Shown here one piece after another: positions 8,399 to 17,273 of a stretch of 64,000 bases of DNA (its first letter is position 1; the number at the start of each line of letters is the position of its first letter). The position numbers were made by a program, and so were the translations under genes. The notes under the pieces were generated by a model. It did no database searches and had not been told where the DNA came from. It saw only the letters and a list, made by a program, of their open reading frames with translations. Source of the stretch: Hyphomicrobiales bacterium (GTDB lineage Bacteria > Pseudomonadota > Alphaproteobacteria > Rhizobiales > Rhizobiaceae); the NCBI GenBank assembly GCA_900466005.1, contig UEGQ01000012.1:1-64000 (forward strand). The letters run 5' to 3'.

Positions 8399-10051
8399 AT
8401 GTCCGACCTGTTCAGCCGTCATCGTGATCTCTTGGAAACGGCCGTCAAGGCTTTGTCCGAACGCGGTTTCTGGTCCCCCTTTCCGGAAGTACCGAGCGGC
8501 AAGATCTACGGTGAGACGGCAAAGGACGACGGTGAAACTGCCTTCCGGTCGCTCGTTGGCGACCGGTTCGACCTGCCGGATCATCCGGAGAGCAAACGGC
8601 TCGGGTCGGAGAAATCGCCCTGGGGGCTCGATCTGAACGTCCTCTACCCGGCAAGCGATGTCGCGACGCTCGTCACCGCCTCGAAAGCAGCCGGTGAAGT
8701 CTGGGCGGATGCATTGCCGGAGACACGGGTTGGCGTCTGCCTCGAAATCCTGACGCGTCTCAACCGCATGAGCTTCGAGATGGCAAATGCCGTCATGCAC
8801 ACGACCGGCCAGGCCTTTCCCATGGCCTTCCAGGCCGGCGGTCCGCATGCACAGGACCGCGGCCTCGAAGCGGTTGCGACCGCCTGGGTGGAGATGACCC
8901 GCACGCCGGGTCAGGCCACCTGGGAGAAGCCGCAGGGCAAGGCCCCGGCGATCATCCTGGAAAAGAACTGGCAGGTCGTGCCGCGCGGCATTGCGCTGGC
9001 AATCGGTTGCCAGACCTTCCCCACCTGGAACAGCTATCCCGGCATCTTCGCGAGCCTTGCCACCGGCAATACGGTGATCGTCAAGCCGCATCCCGGCGCG
9101 ATCCTGCCGCTTGCGCTGACTGTGAGAGTGGCGCGCGAGGTGCTCGTCGAAGCGGGCTTACCGGCGGACGTTGTCCTGTTGGCGGTCGATGAGGCGGGCG
9201 CGGAAATCACGAAGAACCTCGTCACTCACCCGGACATCGCCATTATCGATTACACCGGCTCCAGCGTGTTTGGAGAATGGGTGCGCGACAATGCCGGTTC
9301 GGCTCAGGTGTTTACCGAGGAAGCAGGCGTCAATTCGATCGTGATTGCCGCGACCGACGACTTCGCCGGAATGTGCGCCAATATCGCCTTCTCGATCTCG
9401 CTCTATTCGGGCCAGATGTGTACCGCTCCGCAGGACATCTTCGTTCCGCGCTCCGGCATCGAGACCGACGAAGGTCACAAGAGCTTCGACGAGGTCGCTG
9501 CTGCGATCGCCGCCGCCGTCGACGCGCTTCTGAGCGATCCGGCGCGCGCCTCCGGCGTTTGCGGTGCAATTGCCAATCCTGCGACGCTGGCGCGGCTCGA
9601 CGGGGCGCGCAGTCTCGGACGCGTCATCCGCGACTCCGCCCCACTGGCGAGCGGTCGCAGCGCAACCCCTTTGATCATTGCCGTCGATGCGAGCGAGACG
9701 AAGGCGCATGAGGAAGAGTGCTTCGGCCCGATCGCCTTCATCGTCGCCGCGGATAGCGCAGAGGCCGCGATCGACCTCGCAGCCGGCCTCGCCCGCAGAA
9801 AGGGCGCGATCACCGCCGCGCTTTACGACACTGACGAGGCGCGCATCGCACGTGCCGTCAGGGCCTGTGCACGCGCCGGCGTCAATCTGTCGATCAATCT
9901 CACCGGCAACATTTTCGTCAACCAGTCTGCGGCGTTTTCAGATTTTCACGTTACCGGCGCCAACCCGGCCGGCAACGCCAGCCTGACTGACACTGCCTTT
10001 GTCGCCAACCGGTTCCGGCTGGCGATGTGGCGCCGCCCCAAGGCGGCGTAA
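8399..10051 (+). CDS. paaN: Phenylacetic acid degradation protein PaaN (aldehyde dehydrogenase family)
   Basis: A 550-aa protein of the aldehyde dehydrogenase superfamily, with a TEEAGVNS general-base segment and SGQMCTAPQDIF carrying the catalytic Cys. The overall pattern and length match PaaN, an aldehyde dehydrogenase relative used in ring-cleavage steps of phenylacetate-type pathways. It lacks the MaoC-like hydratase domain of PaaZ (about 680 aa), so it would oxidise the semialdehyde but not open the ring itself. AGGAGA precedes the ATG. The gene is divergent from paaG across the candidate operator. Confidence 0.9.
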   Translation: MSDLFSRHRDLLETAVKALSERGFWSPFPEVPSGKIYGETAKDDGETAFRSLVGDRFDLPDHPESKRLGSEKSPWGLDLNVLYPASDVATLVTASKAAGEVWADALPETRVGVCLEILTRLNRMSFEMANAVMHTTGQAFPMAFQAGGPHAQDRGLEAVATAWVEMTRTPGQATWEKPQGKAPAIILEKNWQVVPRGIALAIGCQTFPTWNSYPGIFASLATGNTVIVKPHPGAILPLALTVRVAREVLVEAGLPADVVLLAVDEAGAEITKNLVTHPDIAIIDYTGSSVFGEWVRDNAGSAQVFTEEAGVNSIVIAATDDFAGMCANIAFSISLYSGQMCTAPQDIFVPRSGIETDEGHKSFDEVAAAIAAAVDALLSDPARASGVCGAIANPATLARLDGARSLGRVIRDSAPLASGRSATPLIIAVDASETKAHEEECFGPIAFIVAADSAEAAIDLAAGLARRKGAITAALYDTDEARIARAVRACARAGVNLSINLTGNIFVNQSAAFSDFHVTGANPAGNASLTDTAFVANRFRLAMWRRPKAA

Positions 10052-10087
10052 CGCCTTTCTTTCAATGTTCTCAGGGAGGAGACACAC

Positions 10088-11224
10088 ATGAAGACGACGA
10101 CAGCACTCGTCACACTGATGGTAATGGGTTTCGCAGGGGCGGCCGAGGCCGAGATCAGGATCGGCGCCACCGTATCGGCGACCGGACCCGCTTCGTTCCT
10201 CGGCGACCCCGAGGCCAAGACACTGGAAATGTTGGTCGAGGAGATCAATGCGAAGGGCGGGGTCAACGGCGAACAGCTCAAGCTCGTTCTCTACGACGAT
10301 GGCGGCGATCCGAATAAGGCGCGCACCTTCGCAACCCGTCTCGTCGAGGACGACGAGGTGGTGGCCATCATCGGCGGCACGACGACGGGCACGACCATGT
10401 CGATCATTCCCGTCGCCGAGGACGCCGAGGTGCCGTTCATCTCGCTCGCCGGCGCTATCGAGATCATCGATCCGGTCAAGCACTGGGTCTTCAAGACCCC
10501 CCACACCGATCGTATGGCCTGCCAGAAGATCTTCGAAGACATGAAGAAGAACGCGATCAGCAAGATCGGTGTCATCTCCGGCACCGACGGTTTCGGCGCC
10601 TCGATGCACAAGCAGTGCGTCGCCGTAGCGGGTGATTACGGCATCGAAATCGCAGCCGACGAGACCTACGGTCCGCAGGACGCCGACATGACGCCCCAGC
10701 TGACCAATATCAAGGGCACGGCCGGCGTGCAGGCCGTGCTCAATGCCGGTTTCGGCCAGGGTCCGTCGATCGTCACCCGCAACTATTCGCAGCTCGCCGT
10801 CGGCCTGCCGCTCTATCAGTCGCATGGTGTCGCCTCCGACGGCTTCATCGAGCTTGCCGGCGCAAAGGCCGCCGAGGGCGTTCGCCTCCCGGGCACCGCG
10901 CTGCTGGTTGCCGGCATCCTCGCCGATGGCGATTCCCAGAAGGCCGTGGTGGCGGATTACAAGGCAGCCTACGAGAAGAAGACGGGCTCCGCCGTCTCGA
11001 CCTTCGGCGGCTATGCCCACGACGCCCTGCGCATCCTCGTTGATGCCATAGGACGTGCCGGTTCGGCAGAGCCAGAAGCGATCCGAGACGCGATCGAAGG
11101 CACGTCCGGCCTCGTCGGTACCACCGGAGTTGTGACGATGTCGGCGGACAATCACCTCGGCCTCGATCTCTCGGCATTCCGCATGCTGGAAATCAAGGAC
11201 GGTGGCTGGACCATCATCGAGTAA
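10088..11224 (+). CDS. Branched-chain-amino-acid-type ABC transporter substrate-binding protein (LivK family)
   Basis: A 378-aa periplasmic protein with a cleavable signal peptide ending near AAEA (residue 20) followed by the Peripla_BP_6 fold: IRIGATVSATGPASFLG, then NAKGGVNG and the TTTGTTMS loop. LivK-like proteins of aromatic gene clusters often bind aromatic acids rather than Leu/Ile/Val. Its position between paaN and livHMGF suggests uptake of the acid that PaaK activates. GGGAGGAG precedes the start. Substrate assignment is inference. Confidence 0.9.
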   Translation: MKTTTALVTLMVMGFAGAAEAEIRIGATVSATGPASFLGDPEAKTLEMLVEEINAKGGVNGEQLKLVLYDDGGDPNKARTFATRLVEDDEVVAIIGGTTTGTTMSIIPVAEDAEVPFISLAGAIEIIDPVKHWVFKTPHTDRMACQKIFEDMKKNAISKIGVISGTDGFGASMHKQCVAVAGDYGIEIAADETYGPQDADMTPQLTNIKGTAGVQAVLNAGFGQGPSIVTRNYSQLAVGLPLYQSHGVASDGFIELAGAKAAEGVRLPGTALLVAGILADGDSQKAVVADYKAAYEKKTGSAVSTFGGYAHDALRILVDAIGRAGSAEPEAIRDAIEGTSGLVGTTGVVTMSADNHLGLDLSAFRMLEIKDGGWTIIE

Positions 11225-11258
11225 GCACCCGAACCGTCCCCTCGCGGGACATGGCACT

Positions 11259-11295
11259 GGCGTGGAGCCTGCAGGTGACCTGCAGGCCCCACGCC
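11259..11295 (+). terminator. Long intercistronic hairpin between binding-protein and permease genes
   Basis: Two 17-base arms (11259-11275 and 11279-11295) pair with one A-C mismatch around a 3-nt TGA loop. It lies in the 100-base gap before livH and is not followed by a T run. Such stem-loops after binding-protein genes are known to protect upstream mRNA or cause partial termination, giving excess binding protein. Confidence 0.65.
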
Positions 11296-11324
11296 GCAAA
11301 CAAGCGGCCACAACGGGGTCTTCG

Positions 11325-12197
11325 ATGCCAGAACTGATGCAGTTTCTCCTTTCCGGCGTGACGGTCGGTGCGGTCTATGCGCTCGTGGCGCTGGGCTTCA
11401 CCATCATCTACAACGCCTCCGATGTCGTGAATTTCGCCCAGGGCGAGTTCGTCATGCTGGGCGGCATGATCACGGTGTTCGCCTTCGAAGCCGGCCTGCC
11501 GTTGCCACTGGCGGCGCTGATTGCGATCGCCGTCACCGCAGCCATCGGCGTCGCCCTGAACAAGCTCGCCATCGAACCGGCGCGCGGCGCCCCCGTGGTG
11601 TCGCTGATCATCATCACCATCGGCGCATCGATCTTCATTCGCGGCGTGACGCAACTGGTGTTCGACAAGCAGTTGCACCGTTTCCCCGCGTTTACCGGCG
11701 ACGAGCCGATCAGGATTCTCGCCGCGACGATCCTGCCGCAGAGCCTTTGGGTCATCGCCGGCGCCGTTGTTGTGTTCGTTGCGCTCTGGCTCTTCTTCAC
11801 CCGCACCTTGACCGGCAAGGCGGTGCTTGCCACCTCCAACAATCGCCTGGCAGCCCAGCTCGTCGGCATCAACACCAACTGGGTCATGACGCTGTCCTTC
11901 GCCCTGTCGGCGGCGATCGGCGCCCTTGCGGGCGTGCTCGTCACCCCGATCACGCTGACGAGTTACGATCTCGGCATCGCACTCGCCCTCAAGGGCTTTG
12001 CGGCGGCCATGCTTGGCGGCATGGGCAATCCGAAGGGTGCCCTGGTCGGCGGGCTTCTGCTCGGCCTCTTCGAAGCGCTGACTGCCGGCTTCATCAGTTC
12101 TCAATACAAAGACGCGGTCGCCTTCATCGTCATTCTCGCAGTCCTCTTCGCGATGCCGCAAGGCCTCTTCGGGCGCAACACTGTCAATCGGGTGTGA
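11325..12197 (+). CDS. livH: LivH-type ABC transporter permease
   Basis: A 290-aa inner-membrane permease with about eight hydrophobic segments. It contains the NFAQGEFVMLGG motif near residue 38 and the GMGNPKGALVGG cytoplasmic loop near 232 that contacts the ATPases; both are hallmarks of LivH. ATG 11325 is chosen because it directly precedes the first membrane helix, whereas the frame further upstream runs through the hairpin. It pairs with LivM two bases downstream. Confidence 0.93.
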   Translation: MPELMQFLLSGVTVGAVYALVALGFTIIYNASDVVNFAQGEFVMLGGMITVFAFEAGLPLPLAALIAIAVTAAIGVALNKLAIEPARGAPVVSLIIITIGASIFIRGVTQLVFDKQLHRFPAFTGDEPIRILAATILPQSLWVIAGAVVVFVALWLFFTRTLTGKAVLATSNNRLAAQLVGINTNWVMTLSFALSAAIGALAGVLVTPITLTSYDLGIALALKGFAAAMLGGMGNPKGALVGGLLLGLFEALTAGFISSQYKDAVAFIVILAVLFAMPQGLFGRNTVNRV

Positions 12198-12199
12198 CG

Positions 12200-13156
12200 A
12201 TGCGGCTCACGACAAAACAGACTACACTTCTCGTTCTGGCGCTGCTCATTGCGGCCACGCCCTTCTTCTTTCCGTCGGCATTCTACTTCCGTATCGGTTC
12301 GCTGGTGTTCGTCAACGGCGTGGCGGTGCTCGGCATCGTCATCCTGACGGGCTTCGCCGGACAGATCAGCCTCGGCCATGCCGGTTTTGCCGGTATCGGC
12401 GCCTATGCCTCGGCGTTGGCACCTGTGCATCTCGGCCTTCATCCGGCCTTGGCCGCGATCCTCGGTGGTGTGCTTTCCGCGGCGATCGCCTATGTCGTCG
12501 GTCGGCCGATCCTTCGGCTCAAGGGGTACTATCTCGCCGTCGCATCGCTCGGCTTCGGCATCCTGGTCTCCATGGTGCTCTCGAACGAGGCCTGGCTGAC
12601 CGGTGGCCCGGACGGCATTGCGGTTGCCGACCTCGGACTTCGCCAGGCGCTCAAGAAGCTCGGCCTCGAGCTCTCGGCGCCGGAATTCTGGTATTTCTTC
12701 TGTGGGCTCTGTCTGCTGGTCGGCGCGTGGTTGGCGCTCAATCTGCACGACAGTCCGACCGGCCGCGCGCTTCGGGCGCTCCACGGTTCGGAAATCGCCG
12801 CGAGCACGGTCGGTGTCGACGTGCCCCGGGCAAAGCTTCAGGCCTTTGTCATCTCGGCGGTCTATGCCTCGGCCTCGGGTTCCCTGCTCGCCCTGCAGAA
12901 CAAGTTCATCACGCCGGATGTCGCGGGCTACATGCATTCGATCGAGCTCGTCACCATGGCCGTGCTGGGTGGCGCCGGATCGGTCCTGGGAGCGATCTTC
13001 GGTGCCGGGATTCTCACCCTCCTGCCGCAGGTGCTGACCGTATTTGCCGAATACGAGCAGGTCGTGCTCGGGCTGGTGATGATGCTGGTGATGATCTTCC
13101 TGCGCGAGGGCCTGCTGCCGTCGCTGATGCGTCAATTCACGGGGAGGGGAGCATGA
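12200..13156 (+). CDS. livM: LivM-type ABC transporter permease
   Basis: A 318-aa membrane permease with a GQISLGHAGFAGIGAY motif near residue 53 and the YLAVASLGFG segment typical of LivM. The C-terminal GGAGSVLGAIFGA loop is the coupling region. It starts two bases after livH ends and its stop overlaps the livG start by ATGA, so livHMGF is one translation-coupled block. It forms a heterodimeric channel with LivH. Confidence 0.93.
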   Translation: MRLTTKQTTLLVLALLIAATPFFFPSAFYFRIGSLVFVNGVAVLGIVILTGFAGQISLGHAGFAGIGAYASALAPVHLGLHPALAAILGGVLSAAIAYVVGRPILRLKGYYLAVASLGFGILVSMVLSNEAWLTGGPDGIAVADLGLRQALKKLGLELSAPEFWYFFCGLCLLVGAWLALNLHDSPTGRALRALHGSEIAASTVGVDVPRAKLQAFVISAVYASASGSLLALQNKFITPDVAGYMHSIELVTMAVLGGAGSVLGAIFGAGILTLLPQVLTVFAEYEQVVLGLVMMLVMIFLREGLLPSLMRQFTGRGA

Positions 13157-13938
13157 GCCTTCTCAGCGTCGAAGGATTGGGAATTGCTTTCGGGGGCCTG
13201 AAAGCCGTCGATGACGTGAGCTTCTCGGTCAATCCCGGGGAAATCGTCTCTGTGATTGGGCCGAACGGTGCCGGCAAGACCACGCTGTTCAACATGATCT
13301 CGGGTGTCTACACGCCGAAGTCGGGCAAGGTGCGGTTGAGCGGCGAGGATGTGACGGGCTTTTCGCCGCACTTGCTGGCGCGCCGCGGCATGTCACGCAC
13401 CTTCCAGAACCTGCAGATCTTCCAGAATATGACGGTGCTGGAAAACGCCATTGCCGGGTTTCACCTCAGTGAAAAAGGCTCGGTCTTTGCCGATCTCCTT
13501 GGACTTCCGGGGTCAAGGCGCCGCTCCCGCGAAGCGCAAGCCGGAGCGCGTGAACTCCTGGCGCGTGTCGGCCTTGCCAATGCCGCCGAGCTCGAGGCCG
13601 GCAATCTCTCCTATGGCGCGCTGAAGCGGCTGGAGATCGCCCGCGCCCTGGCGCTCGACACCAAGGTCCTGCTGCTCGACGAGCCGGCTGCCGGCTGCAA
13701 CGCCGTCGAAACCGAGGAGATCGATCACCTGATCGCCGAGGTCGCCGCCTCCGGCGTCGCCATTCTTCTGGTCGAGCACGACATGAAGATGGTGATGCGG
13801 ATCTCCAACCATATCGTCGTCCTCGATCACGGGGTGAAGATCGCCGAGGGCGAGCCTGCCGCCGTTTCGCGCGACCCGAACGTGATTGCGGCCTATCTCG
13901 GAACGAAGGCACAGGAGTCGTCTCATGCTCACGGTTGA
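13153..13938 (+). CDS. livG: LivG-type ABC transporter ATP-binding protein
   Basis: A 261-aa ATPase with Walker A GPNGAGKTT near residue 37, the SRTFQNLQIF Q-loop region typical of LivG, and Walker B LLLDEPAAGCN. The signature motif reads LSYGALKRLE, with the LSYG form common in LivG. It works at the cytoplasmic face with LivF to power LivHM. The ATG overlaps the livM stop. Confidence 0.93.
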   Translation: MSLLSVEGLGIAFGGLKAVDDVSFSVNPGEIVSVIGPNGAGKTTLFNMISGVYTPKSGKVRLSGEDVTGFSPHLLARRGMSRTFQNLQIFQNMTVLENAIAGFHLSEKGSVFADLLGLPGSRRRSREAQAGARELLARVGLANAAELEAGNLSYGALKRLEIARALALDTKVLLLDEPAAGCNAVETEEIDHLIAEVAASGVAILLVEHDMKMVMRISNHIVVLDHGVKIAEGEPAAVSRDPNVIAAYLGTKAQESSHAHG

Positions 13939-14626
13939 GGGACTGAGATCACGCTATGGGCGCATCGAAGCGCTGCACGGCATCGATCTTCACATCGATT
14001 CCGGCGAGATCGTCACCATCGTCGGCGCCAATGGTGCCGGCAAGACAACGCTGTTGCGCTGCCTGTCCGGCCTGCAGCCGATCAGTGCCGGCCAGATCAT
14101 CTTCCGGGGTGAAGCGCTGGCCACCACGCCCGCCTACAAGCGCCTCGAGCGGGGCCTTGCCCAGTCTCCCGAAGGCCGGCAGATCTTCACCAATCTGACG
14201 GTCGAGGAAAACCTGCGTCTCGGGGCCTTTCTCTTCACCGACGATCGGGTCGACCGGGACATGGAAAACGCCTTCCAGATGTTCCCGATCCTCAAGGAGA
14301 AGCGCAATCTCGCCGCCGGCGGCCTGTCCGGCGGTCAGCAGCAGATGCTGGCGATTGCCCGCGCCCTGATGGGGCGCCCCTCCTGCCTGCTGCTCGACGA
14401 GCCCTCGATGGGGCTGGCGCCCATCCTGGTCCAGCAGATATTCGACGTGGTCAAGAGCATGCGGGATCTCAAGGTCACCGTGCTCCTGGTCGAGCAGAAC
14501 GCCTTCGGCGCCCTGTCGGTCGCCGATCGGGGCTACGTCATGGAAACCGGCAGGATCACCATGGAGGGGCCGGCCGGCGAACTGCTCGCCGATCCTCGCG
14601 TTCGAGAAGCTTATCTGGGAATCTGA
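13925..14626 (+). CDS. livF: LivF-type ABC transporter ATP-binding protein
   Basis: A 233-aa ATPase with Walker A GANGAGKTTLL, SPEGRQIFTNLTVEENL in the Q-loop region (typical LivF), signature LSGGQQQML and Walker B LLLDEPSMGL. ATG 13925 starts the LTVEGLRSRYG strand and overlaps livG by 14 bases; the frame's earlier start adds only a basic leader. It completes a full LivKHMGF set in the aryl-acid cluster. Confidence 0.93.
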   Translation: MLTVEGLRSRYGRIEALHGIDLHIDSGEIVTIVGANGAGKTTLLRCLSGLQPISAGQIIFRGEALATTPAYKRLERGLAQSPEGRQIFTNLTVEENLRLGAFLFTDDRVDRDMENAFQMFPILKEKRNLAAGGLSGGQQQMLAIARALMGRPSCLLLDEPSMGLAPILVQQIFDVVKSMRDLKVTVLLVEQNAFGALSVADRGYVMETGRITMEGPAGELLADPRVREAYLGI

Positions 14627-14632
14627 TTGCGC

Positions 14633-16573
14633 ATGTCCGTCGTCACCATCGCCCGTGAGGGCAAGATCGCCGTTGTCACTGTCGACAATCCGCCCGTGAA
14701 TGCGTTGAGCCAGGCCGTGCGCCAGGGCCTTTGCGATGCGGTCGCCGCCCTCGACGCCGATCCGGATGTGGCGGCGGTCGTGCTCGCCTGCGCCGGGCGC
14801 ACCTTCATCGCCGGCGCCGATGTCAGCGAATTCGACAAGCCGCCGCAGCCGCCGCATCTGCCCGACGTCGTCGCGGCCATCGAGCTCGCGGCCAAGCCCT
14901 GGATCGCGGCGATCCACGGTTCGGCGCTCGGCGGCGGTTTCGAAGTCGCGCTCGGCTGCCGTTTCCGGCTGGCTGCGCCGGAGGCCTCGGTCGGCCTGCC
15001 GGAGGTGACCCTCGGCATCGTCCCCGGCGCCGGCGGCACGGTGCGCACCGTGCGTCTCGCCGGTGTCGAGACCGCGGTGGATCTTGTGACCACCGGCAAG
15101 CCGGTGCGAGCACCGCGGGCACTGGAGCTCGGACTCGTCGACCGGATCATCGTGGGCGATCTTCGCTCCGGCGCCATCGCCTTTGCACAGGATCTTCCGG
15201 ACGAGCTGCCCGTTCCGCTCTCGCTACGACCGGCGCCGACGGTGCCGGAGGCCTTCTGGGACAATGCCGAAACCATCATCGCCAAACGGGTAAAGGGTGA
15301 GACAGCGCCGCTTCGGGCTCTCGCCTGCCTGCGCCGGGCAACCGAGGTCGATTTTGCCGCCGCGATGCAGTTCGAGCGGACCACTTTCCTGGACCTGCGT
15401 GCCTCTAAACAGGCGGCGGCGCTCCGTCATGTCTTCTTCGCCGAACGGGCAGCCCCGCGGCCAGCAGCACTTGCAGGCATTGAGGCCCGATCGTTGCGGA
15501 ACGCCGCCGTGATCGGTGGCGGCACCATGGGGGCGGGGATTGCCGCGGCGCTCCGCGATGCCGGCCTGCCGGTCATCCTGATCGAGCGGGACGATGCCGC
15601 CGTCGAGCGCGGTCTTGCCAACTTGAAGACGATCTTCGACGGGGCGGTGAAGCGCGGACGACTGACCGAAGCGGCCGCCGAGGCGCGGCTTGCCGGTGTC
15701 ACGGGTTCGACCGACTATACCGCGCTCGCCGACACCGACCTCGTGATCGAGGCAGTCTTCGAGGAGCTGTCGGTCAAGCGTCAGGTGTTCGACGCGCTCG
15801 GTCGCGTCTGCCGCGCCGATGCGGTGCTGGCGACCAACACCTCCTATCTCGACCCGCGGGAAATCGCCAAAGGCCTGCCGGGTCCTGACCGGTTCATCGG
15901 CTTGCATTTCTTCAGCCCGGCCAACGTCATGAAGCTCCTCGAGATCGTGCCGACGCCGGAGACCGACAACACGACACTCGCCACGGGTTTCGCGCTGGCT
16001 CGGCTGCTCGGCAAGGTGCCGGTCCGTGCCGGCATCTGCGAAGGTTTCATCGGCAACCGCATCCTCAAGCGCTATCGCGCCGAAGCCGAAGCGCTGGTCC
16101 GACAAGGTGTCGCAATCGCGGACGTTGACGCTGCAATGCGTGCCTTCGGCTTCGCCATGGGCCCCTTCGAGGCGCAGGACCTCGGTGGCCTCGATATCGC
16201 CTTCCTCCAGCGAGAAGGTGCGCGGGCCGCGGGTCGGGACGTTCCCGAAACGCTCGGCGACATTCTCGTGAGAGCCGGCCGCAAGGGCCAGAAGACGGGC
16301 GGCGGCTGGTATGATTACGAGGCCGGCGACCGACGACCGCTTCGCTCACAGGACGTTGCTCAGCTGCTCCGCGACCAGATCAAGCCCGGTACTGCCCTGG
16401 ATGCCGCCACCATCGCCGATCGCCTGGTCGGCGCCATGGCCCGCGAAGGCGAGGCAATCCTGGCTGAAGGGGTCGCCGAAAAGGCGTCGGAGATCGACCT
16501 CGTCGAAATCCACGGTTACGGTTTCCCGCGCTGGCGCGGCGGCCCGATGTTCTGCACATCAGCGGGCGGCTGA
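14633..16573 (+). CDS. Bifunctional enoyl-CoA hydratase / 3-hydroxyacyl-CoA dehydrogenase, C-terminally truncated
   Basis: A 646-aa FadJ/FadB-like fusion. The N-terminal crotonase domain (residues 1-190) has AGADVSEFD and GSALGGGFEVALGC. A central NAD-binding domain starts with IGGGTMGAGIA near 295 and contains the HFFSPANVMKLLEIVP signature. A C-terminal dehydrogenase domain follows. The protein stops soon after GYGFPRWRGGPMF, where relatives of about 700 aa continue for roughly 60 residues, so the end is broken at about 16555. It would hydrate and oxidise acyl-CoA intermediates in lower aryl-CoA catabolism. The missing tail belongs to the dehydrogenase part, so activity is uncertain. Confidence 0.85.
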   Translation: MSVVTIAREGKIAVVTVDNPPVNALSQAVRQGLCDAVAALDADPDVAAVVLACAGRTFIAGADVSEFDKPPQPPHLPDVVAAIELAAKPWIAAIHGSALGGGFEVALGCRFRLAAPEASVGLPEVTLGIVPGAGGTVRTVRLAGVETAVDLVTTGKPVRAPRALELGLVDRIIVGDLRSGAIAFAQDLPDELPVPLSLRPAPTVPEAFWDNAETIIAKRVKGETAPLRALACLRRATEVDFAAAMQFERTTFLDLRASKQAAALRHVFFAERAAPRPAALAGIEARSLRNAAVIGGGTMGAGIAAALRDAGLPVILIERDDAAVERGLANLKTIFDGAVKRGRLTEAAAEARLAGVTGSTDYTALADTDLVIEAVFEELSVKRQVFDALGRVCRADAVLATNTSYLDPREIAKGLPGPDRFIGLHFFSPANVMKLLEIVPTPETDNTTLATGFALARLLGKVPVRAGICEGFIGNRILKRYRAEAEALVRQGVAIADVDAAMRAFGFAMGPFEAQDLGGLDIAFLQREGARAAGRDVPETLGDILVRAGRKGQKTGGGWYDYEAGDRRPLRSQDVAQLLRDQIKPGTALDAATIADRLVGAMAREGEAILAEGVAEKASEIDLVEIHGYGFPRWRGGPMFCTSAGG

Positions 16574-16903
16574 CGGGCCGGGTGACGGAAACAGTTGTCG
16601 TCGATTTTTCCGAAGCTTCATCGCTGGCGATCGGCGCAGCCGCCTCCGTCCCGGAGGTCTTGCCTTTGGTCGTTCGCATGTGTCGTCGGATGATCTCCGC
16701 TGATTCTCGGAGGGAGTCGAAGTCGCAGCCTTCATCAGCCTGGAGGATATGATCGCAGTAGAGTATGTCGGAGACGCGAGGGCCGGCCATTATCGGTCTT
16801 TCGGTCGGCCCGCCTCTCCTCCAGTTCTTCTGATAAGAGAAGACGGATCGCATGGTCCCTGACGCAGAGTGCGATCAGTGTCGGAGTGGCTTGAGATGAT
16901 CTG
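16574..16903. other. Degenerate stretch at the truncation boundary, no gene recognised
   Basis: DNA between the broken beta-oxidation gene and the antitoxin operator. Short frames on both strands have no recognisable domain. The base sequence stops resembling the expected FadJ C-terminus at about 16555, so a recombination or deletion joint lies there. No terminal repeats of an insertion element were identified by eye. Confidence 0.45.
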
Positions 16904-16963
16904 TCTGATGAACGCTCTAGTTCATCAGATTCTTGATAAACCCGGCAATCTGCCGGATATAAT
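16904..16963 (+). promoter_or_regulatory. Promoter and two inverted-repeat operators upstream of the DUF1778 antitoxin gene
   Basis: A perfect 10-bp inverted repeat, TCTGATGAAC-N6-GTTCATCAGA, covers 16904-16929. A second perfect one, CCGGCA-ATC-TGCCGG, covers 16942-16956. The second falls between a -35-like TTGATA (16933-16938) and a consensus -10 TATAAT (16958-16963). This is the layout expected for an autoregulated toxin-antitoxin promoter. The 19-bp spacer is longer than optimal. Confidence 0.65.
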
Positions 16964-16982
16964 CTCGCCACGGAGACTAGTC

Positions 16983-17273
16983 ATGTCCAGACCCGCAAGT
17001 GAAATCGAAACCGCCCGCCTTGAGACGCGCGTTCCCGTCCATGTCTATGAGCAGATGCAGCGTGCGGCCAAGCTGCGCGGCATGACGCTGACGGGCTATC
17101 TCATTGCCACGGCGGGCGAGGATGCCCGCCGCACAGTTGAGGAAACCGACGTGCTGCGTTTGACGACGAAGGATCAGGTGCGCTTTGCGAAGGTGCTGAT
17201 TGATCCACCCGCGCCCAATGCCCGTCTGGCCCGCGCCGCGAAGCATCATGTCGACCTGATCGCGCGCCGATGA
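16983..17273 (+). CDS. DUF1778 (TacA-like) type II antitoxin
   Basis: A 96-aa protein with an N-terminal ribbon-helix-helix-like segment (ETARLETRVPVHVYEQMQ, then AAKLRGMTLTGYL) and a C-terminal linker with DQVRFAKVLIDPP, the pattern of DUF1778/TacA antitoxins. Such proteins bind their own promoter and neutralise a GNAT toxin that acetylates charged tRNAs. ATG 16983 is preferred since the longer frame would run through the promoter. The next gene overlaps by ATGA, as in tacAT, but encodes only the toxin's first part. Confidence 0.85.
   Translation: MSRPASEIETARLETRVPVHVYEQMQRAAKLRGMTLTGYLIATAGEDARRTVEETDVLRLTTKDQVRFAKVLIDPPAPNARLARAAKHHVDLIARR

Noticed and set aside
9938..11311. Long minus-strand open frame (457 codons) opposite paaN and the LivK-like gene
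   Set aside because: Composition is Arg/Gly/Asp-rich without domains, and it lies wholly opposite two clear genes. High GC produces many such shadow frames.
16861..16930. A tRNA-Ser-like beginning (GGAGTGGCTTGAG) near the antitoxin promoter
   Set aside because: No acceptor-stem partner, anticodon arm or T-loop follows; the fold here is explained by the inverted-repeat operator.
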